Source: Pelagophyceae sp. CCMP2097
Lineage: Eukaryota > Sar > Pelagophyceae
DNA: 13,734 bases
Assembly: GCA_026770575.1 (NCBI GenBank)
Contig: MU657464.1
Coordinates: 13,348 to 27,081 of the forward strand
Direction: 5' to 3'
Part shown: positions 1 through 7,922 of the stretch, piece after piece
Position numbering within the stretch: the first letter of the stretch is position 1
Layout of the letters: every line of letters begins with the position of its first letter
Program-made: the position numbers and the translations under genes
The notes under the pieces: model-generated
Told to the model about the DNA's origin: nothing
What the model saw: only the letters and a program-made list of their open reading frames with translations
Database searches by the model: none

Positions 1-1901
1 CTCGGCGGCCTGGTGCTCCAGTGCCCTGCCGGCCGCTACGGCGCCCTGCGCGGCATGACCAGCGAGGCGTGCTCCGGCGCCTGCGCAGCGGGATACTTTT
101 GCCCAGAGCCCGGGTAAGCGCCGCGTCCGACCCTCGGGAAGCTCACCCGAGAGAAAGTGCTCGAGGCAAGGTCCGCGGAGGGCCCTCTGCTCGTCTCGAG
201 ACGTGCATCCGAAGCTCGAAACGATGCGATTCGAACACTCGTAGGGCGACGCTGCCTACGATGCGCGAATGCGGCGGCTTTGACAAAATCTGTCCCCTCA
301 AGGGTTCCGTCGCGCCGTTGGACGTTTCGGCGGGCTACTACACCGCCGTGTCACGGAACGCCTTTGCCGACGACTCGCTCCTCGACAAGTGCCCCGCGGG
401 GAGGTACCGCGACGCTTCAAACGTTTCAGACGCGTCTTTAAAACGGCCGTCCGTGGCGCTGGCGCCGACGTTTGAAACGGCGGCGTCGTGCGCGCGGTGC
501 CCCGCGGGGACGTTCAAGGCCGTGGAAGGCGACGCGTTGAGCGCCTGCGTGCCGTGCGATTCCTTCACGGCCGTCGCGACAGCGGACCGCCGCACGTGCT
601 CGTGCCTCCGCGCGGCCGGCGGTTCGGAAATCGAAGACGCTGAACTGCTCTGGTTCAACGCTTCCGCGAACCGCTGCGACGTCATTTTCGCGACGGAGTA
701 CGCGGAAAAGGTCGCGATTGCGAACCTTGCGGCAAACAAGACAATTTTCACTTTCACAAAAGCTTACGAGTGCGAGCCTGGCTTTTGGTGCCGCGGTGCC
801 ATCAAGCGGCCCTGCCCAAAGGCGCGCTACGGAAACGCTCTACGCGAAACGTCGCCGGACTGCGCGGGAGAATGCGCGCAAGGCTTTTACTGCCCAGAAG
901 CTTCGACCTCCCCAAAAGCCGTGGCGTGCGGCGCTGTAGAAGACTACTGCCCCGCTGCGTCGTGGACGCCGCTGCGCGTGGCGTCGCCGGGGTACTTTAC
1001 GACGGGCGGTTCTTCGAATACGCGGACGGGCTTTGAAGCTTGTCCTGCGGGCGAGTATTGTTTAGGAGGCCTGCGCTTCGACTGTTCAGCGGGCCGCTAC
1101 GGCGCCGCCGGCGCGGCCTACGCCGACGCGGATTGCGCGGGGCCCTGCGCGCGCGGGTATTACTGCCCGGAAAGGTCGACGGCGGCGACGGCGAACGCCT
1201 GCGGCGGCCCGGCCTTTGTATGCCCCACCGGCTCCGCAAAACCGATTGCGGTGCCCGACGGCTACTTTAGCGTCCACGGCGGCGCCGACGGCGACGAGCG
1301 CTCGTACTACGACGCGGCGGGGTTGAGGATGGACTCCATGCTGCCGTGCACGCCCGGGTCTTACTGCGTCGGCGGCGTCCGTCGAAAGTGCGCCGACTTT
1401 CGCTACGGGTGGCAATACTTTGCAACTGACGCCCAGTGCGACGGCGGCCTCGCGGCGGGGTGCTACGCGCCTTTATCAAAGGAGCCGTACCTCGGCGACT
1501 GTCCGTTTGAGTGCGGCGGCAACGACGTCTACTGCCCAAACACGGGCAGAGAGGTAAGACCGACACCCGTCTCGCCGGGCTATTACACCTTTGGCGGCAC
1601 GAACTCGACGCGGACGAGGCAGGCCAAGTGCAAGCCGGGCACGTTTTGCAGCGCGGGGTTGGTCTACGATTGCCCGCAAGGGAAGTATCAGCCTCTGCAC
1701 GGCGCAACCAAGTGCGACCTACTCTGCCCGACGGGCGCCTATTGCCCACAAAGGTCGCCGGCGCCGCTGCCATGCGCCGAGGGCACGTACTCGACGGGGG
1801 CCGCGCACTCCTGTTCGAAATGCCCCAACTTTGACGCGGGTTCCGGCCTCGCGCAGAGGTGCTTCGACGACCGTCTCTGCTGCGAGGCTTTAACGCGATA
1901 A
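1..1901 (+). CDS. Cys-rich ephrin-receptor-like repeat protein, 5' partial
   Basis: The 3' part of a surface or secreted protein made of tandem Cys-rich repeats (ephrin-receptor-like/GCC2-GCC3 type). Each unit has the pattern C-x-x-G-Y-[YF]-C-P-E, then Y-C-P, a G-Y-[YF]-[TS] turn, C-x-x-G-x-[YF]-C and C-x-x-G-x-Y-G, and about five units are visible. Exon 1 is bases 1-113 in frame 1 and runs off the left edge. A GT-AG intron (114-244, GTAAGC...TAG, phase 2) joins it to exon 245-1901. The joined product reads CPEPGATLPTMRECGG, restoring the repeat pattern, and the two exons sum to 1770 nt (589 codons plus TAA). Sequence before base 245 in the long frame-3 ORF is therefore intron, not protein. 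No membrane segment or kinase domain is visible in this part. The C-terminus is Cys-rich and ends abruptly inside a duplicated sequence, so a further 3' exon cannot be excluded. Ligand and function are unknown. Confidence 0.85.
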   Translation, partial: RRPGAPVPCRPLRRPARHDQRGVLRRLRSGILLPRARVSAASDPREAHPRESARGKVRGGPSARLETCIRSSKRCDSNTRRATLPTMRECGGFDKICPLKGSVAPLDVSAGYYTAVSRNAFADDSLLDKCPAGRYRDASNVSDASLKRPSVALAPTFETAASCARCPAGTFKAVEGDALSACVPCDSFTAVATADRRTCSCLRAAGGSEIEDAELLWFNASANRCDVIFATEYAEKVAIANLAANKTIFTFTKAYECEPGFWCRGAIKRPCPKARYGNALRETSPDCAGECAQGFYCPEASTSPKAVACGAVEDYCPAASWTPLRVASPGYFTTGGSSNTRTGFEACPAGEYCLGGLRFDCSAGRYGAAGAAYADADCAGPCARGYYCPERSTAATANACGGPAFVCPTGSAKPIAVPDGYFSVHGGADGDERSYYDAAGLRMDSMLPCTPGSYCVGGVRRKCADFRYGWQYFATDAQCDGGLAAGCYAPLSKEPYLGDCPFECGGNDVYCPNTGREVRPTPVSPGYYTFGGTNSTRTRQAKCKPGTFCSAGLVYDCPQGKYQPLHGATKCDLLCPTGAYCPQRSPAPLPCAEGTYSTGAAHSCSKCPNFDAGSGLAQRCFDDRLCCEALTR

Positions 1902-1940
1902 ATGCGATTTGTATCTGCTGCGAGGCGCTTTAAACGCGAT
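1876..1940. repeat. Imperfect direct repeat across the stop codon of the Cys-rich gene
   Basis: A 24-nt copy at 1876-1899 (starting TCTGCTGCGAGGC and ending CGCGAT) recurs at 1914-1940 with 3 extra bases. The first copy codes for the last residues and supplies the T of the TAA stop. The second lies just downstream. This looks like a local duplication. Confidence 0.7.
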
Positions 1941-2223
1941 TCCGCGGGCCCGGCAAGAGCCTGCCCACGGGTGGCACCGGGCACTCGGACCTTGGGACCC
2001 AAACGTCGGGGCTATGCTCCAAGCCAGATCCGGTTAGTGTTTGATGAGCATGAGGCATGGCAGTGAGCATACGAATTCTTTCCAAATCTCGTCCTCCCCG
2101 AATATTAAATCAAATCTTCACCTCGGTTTCCAGTACTACATTATTGTAGGAATCCTAGTCTGATTTTGGCCGAAAATCGACCCCCTTGGAACCCCCCGTC
2201 CCCCCGCGTCGGCCGTTTGTGGC
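1902..2223. other. Intergenic region between the Cys-rich gene and the DIX gene
   Basis: No open frame with coding character. The middle part (about 2030-2165) is clearly more AT-rich than the flanking genes and probably holds the 3' UTR of the first gene and the promoter of the second. It contains a short inverted repeat, GATTTT (2162-2167) and AAAATC (2173-2178). Next comes a C-rich stretch with three runs of 5-6 C (2181-2185, 2192-2197, 2200-2205) that ends about 20 nt before the ATG at 2224. No TATA box or RNA gene was recognised. Confidence 0.6.
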
Positions 2224-3461
2224 ATGGTGCGCAAGGAGCGCGTGCGCTACGTCGTCCCCGAGGACGGCGACGACTTTGAGCACCCAAACGTCTTCGAGCT
2301 CCAAAATACGAGCGTCTTGCGCCTCGGAGACGTCCGCCGCGCCTTCCCTCTCCGCGGCGCCTTCCACTTCCGCGCGCAAACGGCGTCCCGCCGCGGAAAT
2401 GCGCCGGACAGAGAAACGCTCACAGGGCGACCGCCGACCGGCGTCGCCCGCGCCGCGAAAGGCCTCCGCCTCAGCGAGGCGAGACGCTGCGCCCTCTAGG
2501 CTTTAAGCGAAAAGTGGCGGGCCTCGTGATTTGGGCCGACGCGGCGGGCGACGCCGCCGAGGTGCCGCGCTTTGAGGGCATCGTCTTCGCAAAAGTGTCG
2601 CGCGTGACAAATCTCGAGACTGCGCTGGACGCGAACGCGCGGCGGGCGCACCAGGCCCTCGCCTCAGCCGCGCCCGCACTCGAGGACGACGCCGCCCGCC
2701 GCGGCAACGGCCACGCGCATCACGGCAAACGCCCGCGTCGTTTGGGGGCGCGGAACAGAGGTCGTATCAGAGGCGAGGGTGCACGGTGAAGACTCGACGC
2801 ACACCGGGTGGAGACCCCGCCTACTTGCGCGAAATGCCGTCATCCGCTAGGCCACCACGCGCCAGAGCCGCAGGCTGCGCGGCAGCAGCAGCAGCCGCAG
2901 CAGCCGCCGCCGCAGCAGCAGCATTCGCCGCCGCGGCCCGCGCCGCGCCAAGCGCCGCAGTTTGATTCGTCGCCGCGCGCGCAGTACGACGCGCCGCCGG
3001 CGCCGCCGGCGTTTTTGCCGCCGCCGGCGGTGCGGTCGCCGCCGCCCGTGGCGCGCGTGCCCGCGGCGGCAGCGTCGGATTTGTTGGGCTTTGACACACC
3101 AGACGCTGCCCCCCAGGGGCCAAACGACTGGCAGGCGTTTGTCGGCCTCGACGCCACGGCCAACGCCGCCGCGCCCCCGGCGATGATGTGCGTCGTCGCG
3201 CCGCGAGGGGCTTTCTTCGCCGGGTTTCCGCCCGACTTTTTCGACGGCGCGCAACGCAGGCCGCAGCGCCCCGTGGACCCGTTTTTCGTGCCGCCGCAGC
3301 AGCCGCCGCCGCGGTCGGCGTCGGCGACGGGGTTCCAGCAAGGCGGCTTTGACGCCTTTGCTGGCTTCAACACTGCTCACAGCGCAGGCAACCTCCGCAG
3401 CCCGCCGCCGCCCGCCCCGGGCAACCTCCGCGGCAACGACCCCTTCCAGCAGGGCTTTTAG
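2224..3461 (+). CDS. DIX-domain protein with Gln/Pro-rich tail
   Basis: An N-terminal DIX domain, the head-to-tail polymerising module of Dishevelled/Axin, is split over two exons. Exon 1 (2224-2371) has VRYVVPEDG and LGDVRRAFPLRG. Exon 2 (from 2500) has FKRKVAGLVIWAD and PRFEGIVFAKVSRV. Joining them through a GC-AG intron (2372-2499) gives HFRFKRKVAG, the expected domain core; no GT donor fits the phase. A second intron must remove the in-frame TGA at 2787-2789. The acceptor TAG at 2848-2850 fits in phase with donors at 2764 (GTATCA) or 2779 (GTGCAC), giving about 340-345 aa. The tail is Gln/Pro/Ala-rich and low-complexity. It carries a clathrin-box-like LLGFD (3081-3095), a WxxF motif WQAF (3129-3140) and two DPF motifs (3276-3284, 3438-3446). 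Stop TAG is at 3459-3461. A scaffold role is inferred. DIX is confident; the second intron is not. Confidence 0.82.
2879..2930 (+). repeat. CAG/CCG triplet tract encoding poly-Gln/Pro
   Basis: An interrupted run of CAG and CCG codons in the DIX gene encodes a Gln-rich then Gln/Pro-mixed segment. It marks the start of the low-complexity tail and could vary in length between strains. The Gly/Cys-rich and Arg-rich open frames on the opposite strand here are by-products of this tract. Confidence 0.8.
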
Positions 3462-3561
3462 CGCCGGCCCGCACTTCCACGGGTGCCGCCAGGCCGTGCC
3501 CGTCGCCCCATAATTCCTCGTCGACTGGCGTTTGTCCGCAGCGGCGTTTCCAAATGTTTGG
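3462..3561. other. Short convergent intergenic spacer
   Basis: About 100 nt separate the stop of the plus-strand DIX gene from the stop of the minus-strand oxidase gene. The genes are tail to tail, so this must hold both 3' ends. No canonical AATAAA is visible. Confidence 0.6.
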
Positions 3562-5171
3562 TCAGATGATGCCCGCTTTGGAGTACCGCGCGCCCATGGC
3601 GTCGCGGAGCGAGGCCTCGCGCTTGCGCACGAGGTCGTGGCCCCGCGCTTTGAGGTCCTGCACGTCGTGGCAACCGAGAAGGCCCATGCCTCGGCTGAGC
3701 TCGATTTTCAGCATGTCGAGCCTACAAGTGTAGCTTCGACGGCCATGACCCGTCGCCGCGTCTTGCGGCGCCGATCCATCTGCGTTTGTCGAGGCTCTGC
3801 CACGACTCTGTCGACAATCCCGTTTCCTGTCGTTTCATGTCGTTTCATGTCGTCCGGCTCGGAGACGCGGGACCCTCGCGCGCGCGCGACGCCGGCCTCG
3901 CCTCCCGCGCCGAGGCCGTAGAGCATGGGCTTGCCGATTCCCACGGCGTCGGCCCCGCAGGCCAGCGCCTTTAGGACGTCTGTCCCTCGCTGGACGCCCC
4001 CGTCGACGACGACCGTCGCGTCCGGCCCGACGGCGTTTCGAATCGCCGGCAGCATGTCAAACGCAGCCGGCGCGCCGTCGAGCCTAAAGGTCGTTCGCGC
4101 GCGATGGTACCCTGCCGCTCACGAGGCGCGGTCCCGGACGCGGGTGAAAGCTGTCTTCCTCCGTGGTTCGAGACCCAGACGCCCGAGAACCCTGCTTCCT
4201 CAACGGCTCTTTTCGCGTCGTCGGGCCGGACGACGCCCTTGAGGAGCACGGGGCCGTTCCACTCTTGAACGAGCCACGCGGCATCCGCCCAGCCAAAGTC
4301 TGCTTTGAGTTGGTCGTGTGTGAACTGCGTCAGCGACTCGGCCGGCGTCGCGTGGTCCAGCAAAGCGTACGTGTACGGCGGCGTGCTCAAGTAGTCCCAG
4401 GTCCATGCTGGGGCGTTTACAGCGCCCCAGACTTGCTGGAAAGAATGCGACGGCGGTACCGTAAAGCCGTTTCGCACGTCCCGCTCGCGGTTCCCATACC
4501 ACGTCAAGTCCACCGTTAGCGCCAAAACCTGGAAGTTGGCCTCGCGCGCCTGCTGCAGCATGGCTCGGACAAGGGCTCGGTCCTTCCAGACGTACAATTG
4601 GAAGATCTTGGCGTGGTCTCCAAAGTCTGGCCCAAACTCCGAGGGCCGGGTGGTCGCGAGTGTCGACAGCGAGAACGCGGCGCCCGCGGCTAACGCGGCG
4701 TTGGCGACGCCGATTTCGCCTTCGGTGTGGAACATGCGCTGCCCAGCGCAAGGACAGCAAAGGAACGGCAGCTTCACGTCTAAACCCAGCAGCTTTGTAG
4801 ACAAGTCAATCGTCTCCGGCGCCGTCGCCGTGAGCACGTTGTAGTGCAGCTCCCACGACGAAAACGCGTCCTACCGCGGGGGTCGACCCTGCGTCCGACT
4901 GGGGATTGCACTCTACCTTGTTCCTGCGCAACGTGACCTCGTCGTCGGCGCCCGAGTCGAGGTAGCCGAAGCACATCTCGTGCATGCGCCGCTTCGCGCA
5001 GAGCCTGCGCCGGCGCGTGACGCGGCGCGGAGCCGCAACGCCACCGCACCGCAGATCGGCAATGTTCACCGCCGCCGCGAGGCGCCGCTTGGCCAGGGCG
5101 TCGACGACCGGCGAGACGAGCGGCCTTAGGCGCGCCAGGGCGCTGCGCACGAACTCTGGCGGGAAGGTCAT
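3562..5171 (-). CDS. FMN-dependent alpha-hydroxy-acid oxidase/dehydrogenase
   Basis: Member of the glycolate oxidase/L-lactate dehydrogenase family (TIM barrel with FMN), oxidising an (S)-2-hydroxy acid to the 2-oxo acid. Five exons, 5171-5050, 5004-4917, 4870-4152, 4083-3880 and 3721-3562, sum to 1293 nt (430 aa). Introns 5005-5049 and 4871-4916 are GT-AG, while 4084-4151 and 3722-3879 are GC-AG. Family landmarks are YLDSGADDE (Tyr about 55), [16 protein letters not shown] (Tyr about 163), LLKGV (catalytic-region Lys about 281), [10 protein letters not shown] (His about 306 and Arg about 309) and [14 protein letters not shown]. The closing helix has [10 protein letters not shown], and TGA is at 3564-3562. 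The insertion before LLKG resembles lactate dehydrogenases. The C-terminus is KAGII, so no SKL-type peroxisomal signal; the Arg-rich N-terminus could be a mitochondrial presequence. Start is the first in-frame ATG (5171). Family certain; substrate (lactate, glycolate or other) open. Confidence 0.94.
3821..3850. repeat. 10-bp tandem repeat, three copies, in an oxidase intron
   Basis: The unit CGTTTC[C/A]TGT is repeated head to tail at 3821-3830, 3831-3840 and 3841-3850. It lies wholly inside the 158-nt GC-AG intron (3722-3879) of the oxidase gene, so it is non-coding. Confidence 0.85.
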
Positions 5172-5359
5172 CGCGATCGCTTCCACTCCACGGAAGGTCC
5201 GATCCTTCTCCAAAAAGCCTTCGCTGAAGCTTTAAGCTTTCGGCGAAGGTTTTTCTCGTCGAGCACAATCACTCGGCCTGTTCTTGTGCGTACAGCTCCG
5301 CCATGATCACTGTCGCGTCTCCGCCGAGCGACGTGTTGGGGCAACCGCGCTTCGCACGC
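5172..5359. other. Intergenic region upstream of the oxidase gene
   Basis: 188 nt between the oxidase start and the stop of the next minus-strand gene. Apart from the palindrome at 5212-5254 I see no recognisable element. It presumably carries the 3' UTR of the upstream gene and the promoter or 5' UTR of the oxidase. Confidence 0.5.
5212..5254. repeat. 43-bp near-perfect palindrome upstream of the oxidase gene
   Basis: Left arm 5212-5232 and right arm 5234-5254 are reverse complements apart from a few small mismatches and a one-base offset, around a single central T (5233). The arms begin and end in A5/T5 and meet at AAGCTT-T-AAGCTT. It lies 40 nt upstream of the oxidase ATG (5171) and about 105 nt past the end of the next gene upstream. 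It could form a hairpin in RNA or a cruciform in DNA, or bind a dimeric regulator. Function unknown. Confidence 0.8.
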
Positions 5360-6201
5360 TTACGTCTTCCCGCCGTAGAGGCGGCGCGCAGCTGCTGGCC
5401 GGAATTCCTCCAGCGGCCGGCGAATGACTTCGAATACGACTTTGCGCACCATCAAGGCCCGCGACGTGGGGACGAGCGCGACCAAGTGATCGCCAATCTC
5501 GACGGTGCGCGGCGTGACGAGCGCGGCCCGGAGGACCTCGAGCTGCGCCTCCGAGATGTTCATCGAAGCCGCGAGCACTCGCTGCTCTCCGAGCACGCGA
5601 GCCTCGGCCTCGCGCCGGAGGTCGCTCTCCAGCGCCTCGCGTACTTCATTCTTGACGCGTTTGTGGCAGCGGCGAGCCATCTTCGCCGAGTCGAGCGCCG
5701 CGTCGCGCAAGACCTCGGCCGCCCTCTTGACTACGAAGCGCGTGCCGACGCCGGCGAGCACGGCCGCGAGCGGCAGCGCCGCGAGCTTGTACGCCGCGTC
5801 GTCGTAGAGGAGCGTGAACGGCTCCCCGCGTCGTACCATCTTCGCGCGCGCGGCGACGGTGCGCTGGTCGGCGGCGGTGAGGCCCGTGCAGTCTCCGTCG
5901 GCCAGCGTCGGCGTGGCGTCGGTGACGTTGAACGAGGCCCCTGTCGGCGCCGACTCCAGTTTGCCGCGCCCCAGCGTGGCGAGCAGCATCGCGGACTCCG
6001 AGTCGCCGGCGCCGCCTCTGCGCGTCGGCGGCGCGCACTTGAACGCGGCGGCCTCCTGCTCGTTGATAGAGCTCGGCTCTTTCGAAGAGCCGGGCGACTC
6101 CTGCCACGCACCGAATTTTTAACGAGACGAACAGCGGCGGCGCCGGTCTCCTCGTCAGCGCCGCGCGTCACGGCCAGCACCAGCGTCTCGGCGAGGGTCA
6201 T
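5360..6201 (-). CDS. Unrecognised protein with hydrophobic stretch and coiled coil
   Basis: I do not recognise this protein. From the ATG at 6201 (MTLAETLVLAVTRG), exon 6201-6112 joins exon 6055-5360 through a phase-0 GT-AG intron (6056-6111, donor GTGCGT). The product is 261 aa ending LYGGKT with TAA. Residues about 121-139 form a hydrophobic stretch (LAALPLAAVLAG inside it), possibly a membrane segment. Residues about 140-200 are rich in Lys/Arg/Glu/Ala and look like a coiled coil. The C-terminal third has a mixed, ordinary composition (EIGDHLVALVPTSRALMV), which argues for real coding. The long Arg-rich frame on the plus strand is its shadow. The open frame continues upstream of 6201 without another ATG, so the true 5' end may lie further up or belong to a larger gene. 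Function unknown. Confidence 0.5.
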
Positions 6202-6563
6202 CACGGTGAGGTCCACGGTGGCGACGTCGAAAACGATCTCGGCAGGCGTCGGCAGCGCCGGCCGTTGCGCGCAGCCGGAGCTGGCGTGCCCACGCGCCGG
6301 GCCGAGGCTGCCAGATCCGAGGCCGTTGATAGCCTCTTCCCAGAAGAGGGAGTACCGGTTGTACGGCTCCAGGCCGACGTTGGACCAGCCTTGCTTCACG
6401 CGGTGCCTCCGACGATTCCCACCTGGGGCTGGCAGAGGCCAGGCCGGAGAGCACGCGGTGCCTCGTTCTCTTCCTGACTGACAAAAATCCAGCACTCCAA
6501 GAAAGGGCGGCTGGCTCGCCGGGCCGAGCGTCGGTCGTCCCTGCGTTGGTCGTCGATACTTGC
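6202..6563 (-). other. Undetermined region between the coiled-coil gene and the EEP gene
   Basis: About 360 nt with no ATG in any minus-strand frame. Parts look coding (for example EPYNRYSLFWEEAINGLG in the frame that runs into the downstream gene). It contains a 13-bp direct repeat flanking a possible 55-nt GC-AG intron (6407-6461). It may be extra exons of the downstream or upstream gene, or promoter plus UTR. I cannot decide from sequence alone. Confidence 0.4.
6397..6464. repeat. 13-bp direct repeat, copies 55 bp apart
   Basis: CACGCGGTGCCTC occurs at 6397-6409 and 6452-6464. On the minus strand both copies contain AG|GC, so removing the 55 nt between equivalent points (6407-6461) would be a GC-AG intron whose two ends carry the same sequence. 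The DNA between the copies is not itself duplicated. Confidence 0.75.
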
Positions 6564-6718
6564 TTAGTGTCGTCTGGTGAGCTCGCCTCGCCGCGGGCCG
6601 GGCGCGTGCGCGCCGCGCGCGTCGGCGTGCGCCGCGGGCGGCCGCCAAGGGTCGGCCAGCCAGGGGCCGGCGTGGAAGAAGGACAGCGGCCGCTGCGCCG
6701 AAACGGCCTCGCCGCCAC

Positions 6719-7922
6719 CTAGTTGTCAAACGTCGTTCTCGAACGTTGAATGTGGTAAAACGCGCCTTCGTGCTTGGGCGTCCACTCGAGGCGGATGGCG
6801 AAGTGGTCGGACATGGTGCTCCAGCGCGCGTCGGTGTTTTGGACGCTTGCTTGGAGCCCGTATTTCGCGAGGCTCGCGCTGGCCAAAGCGTAGTCGACGC
6901 GCAGCGGCAGCTGCGCCGTGCCCGCGTCGAGCTCGGCCGCATCCGGCAAGAGGCCCGTCGGCTCCGTGGGGGCACAGTGGCGGCAGGCGTCGACGAGGCC
7001 GGACGCGAGGAGCGCGGCCATTGGTCCGTAAGCCAGATCCATGGGTCCGTAAGCCAGATGACCCGACGAATCGACGTACTTGCGCCGCATGCGCGCCAAG
7101 TGCGCGCCTGGCCCCGAGAGCCACTTGACCACGCCGGCCGAAGCGTGCGATGCGGCGTCCGACGGAGAGAGCGTGTTCAGGTCGCCCACGACCACCAAAG
7201 CCTCTTCATCACCGACGTGCTTCGCGATCAAACCGACGAGGAGGCGCGCCTCGCCGAGTCGCTGCGCCGCGTCGTGCGCGTGCAGGTGCACCACGAGCAC
7301 GTACAGCCCTAATGGCGCGTCGGACCGCGACCCGAGCGCGTCCGCCGCAGACTTCCCGTCAAGCGTCCCCCTCTGGGCGCATCACGCACCGCCCGTCTCG
7401 ACGAGGAGGGCGCCGCGCTCAAAGTCCGGCGGGCCGAAGGATGCGATTTTGCGGATCGGGGCCGCGGACGCGACGCCGAGATGGTACGGATGGTCGCGCG
7501 ACACGAGAAGCGACGTAAACGCAAAACCCGCGTCGGCGGCGCGGCGCTGGAAAAGAGTCTCGCCGTGGTCGCCGACGCGCCTAAGATCGGTCTTTGACGT
7601 CTCCGCCGAAACGGCCCGCCCGGGGGGGCCTAGGGGACGCGGGTCTCGACTCCCAGCCGTTGAGCTCCGTCAAAGCGAGCACCACGGTGCCTCTCTCCGC
7701 CTCGAAACGCATCCACGCAGCGAGCTTGGCGAGCCTCTCCGCTTCGCCGTGGCCGCCGTCGTCGAAGTTCAGCGCCGCGACGGCCACGCTGGGGCGCGGC
7801 CGCGGCGGCCGCAGTGGCGTGCTTCGCGCCAGCGCGGGGCAGGCGCCGCGCTCGCCGACGCCCGTCTCGCCCGACGAATCATAAACGCGCGCCGCTCGGA
7901 GACCGAGGCGAGACCGCAGCAC
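6719..7922 (-). CDS. Endonuclease/exonuclease/phosphatase (EEP) domain protein
   Basis: DNase I/sphingomyelinase/inositol-phosphatase-like metal-dependent phosphodiesterase fold. Exons with conserved motifs: 7788-7651 (VAVAALNF, then ALTELNGWE with the metal-binding Glu), 7580-7390 (RVGDHGETLF, LGVASAAPI) and 7308-6719 (VVHLHAH, VVVGDLNTLSPSD, RVDYALAS, SDHFAIRLEW). Introns 7581-7650 and 7309-7389 are GT-AG and in phase. All catalytic motifs are present, so the domain should be active; the substrate (nucleic acid, phospholipid, phosphoinositide) cannot be read. The frame is open from 7922 but has no ATG before the first motif, so the 5' end is unresolved; it may be spliced to the hexosaminidase upstream. 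The TAG at 6721-6719 may also be an acceptor. A phase-compatible GC-AG intron (6719-6765) would lead to 6718-6564 (reads RPLSFFHAGPWLADPWRPP), ending at TAA. Confidence 0.82.
7023..7059. repeat. In-frame 21-bp tandem duplication in the EEP gene
   Basis: GGTCCGTAAGCCAGAT recurs with a period of 21 bp (starts 7023 and 7044). On the coding strand it gives LAYGPM-D-LAYGPM, a seven-residue tandem repeat between the GDLN and RVDY motifs. It lies in a loop region away from the catalytic motifs. Confidence 0.85.

Noticed and set aside
192..203. CGTCTCGAGACG perfect palindrome as a regulatory site
   Set aside because: Twelve bases in an intron of GC-rich DNA, with no context to support a function.
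21..244. N-terminus of the 626-aa plus-strand frame as a real start
   Set aside because: Frame 1 over bases 1-113 continues the Cys-rich repeat pattern, and a GT-AG intron joins it in phase to base 245. The Arg-rich start is wrong-frame and intron sequence.
1902..2223. Possible tRNA or small RNA gene in the AT-richer spacer
   Set aside because: No cloverleaf, no GGTTCRA box and no extended hairpin apart from a 6-bp inverted repeat.
2840..3380. Gly/Cys-rich and Arg-rich open frames on the minus strand
   Set aside because: Reverse translations of the CAG/CCG-rich tail of the DIX gene. Low complexity only.
5303..6481. 392-aa open frame on the plus strand
   Set aside because: Arg-rich composition without domains. 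It lies antisense to the minus-strand gene, whose protein composition is normal.
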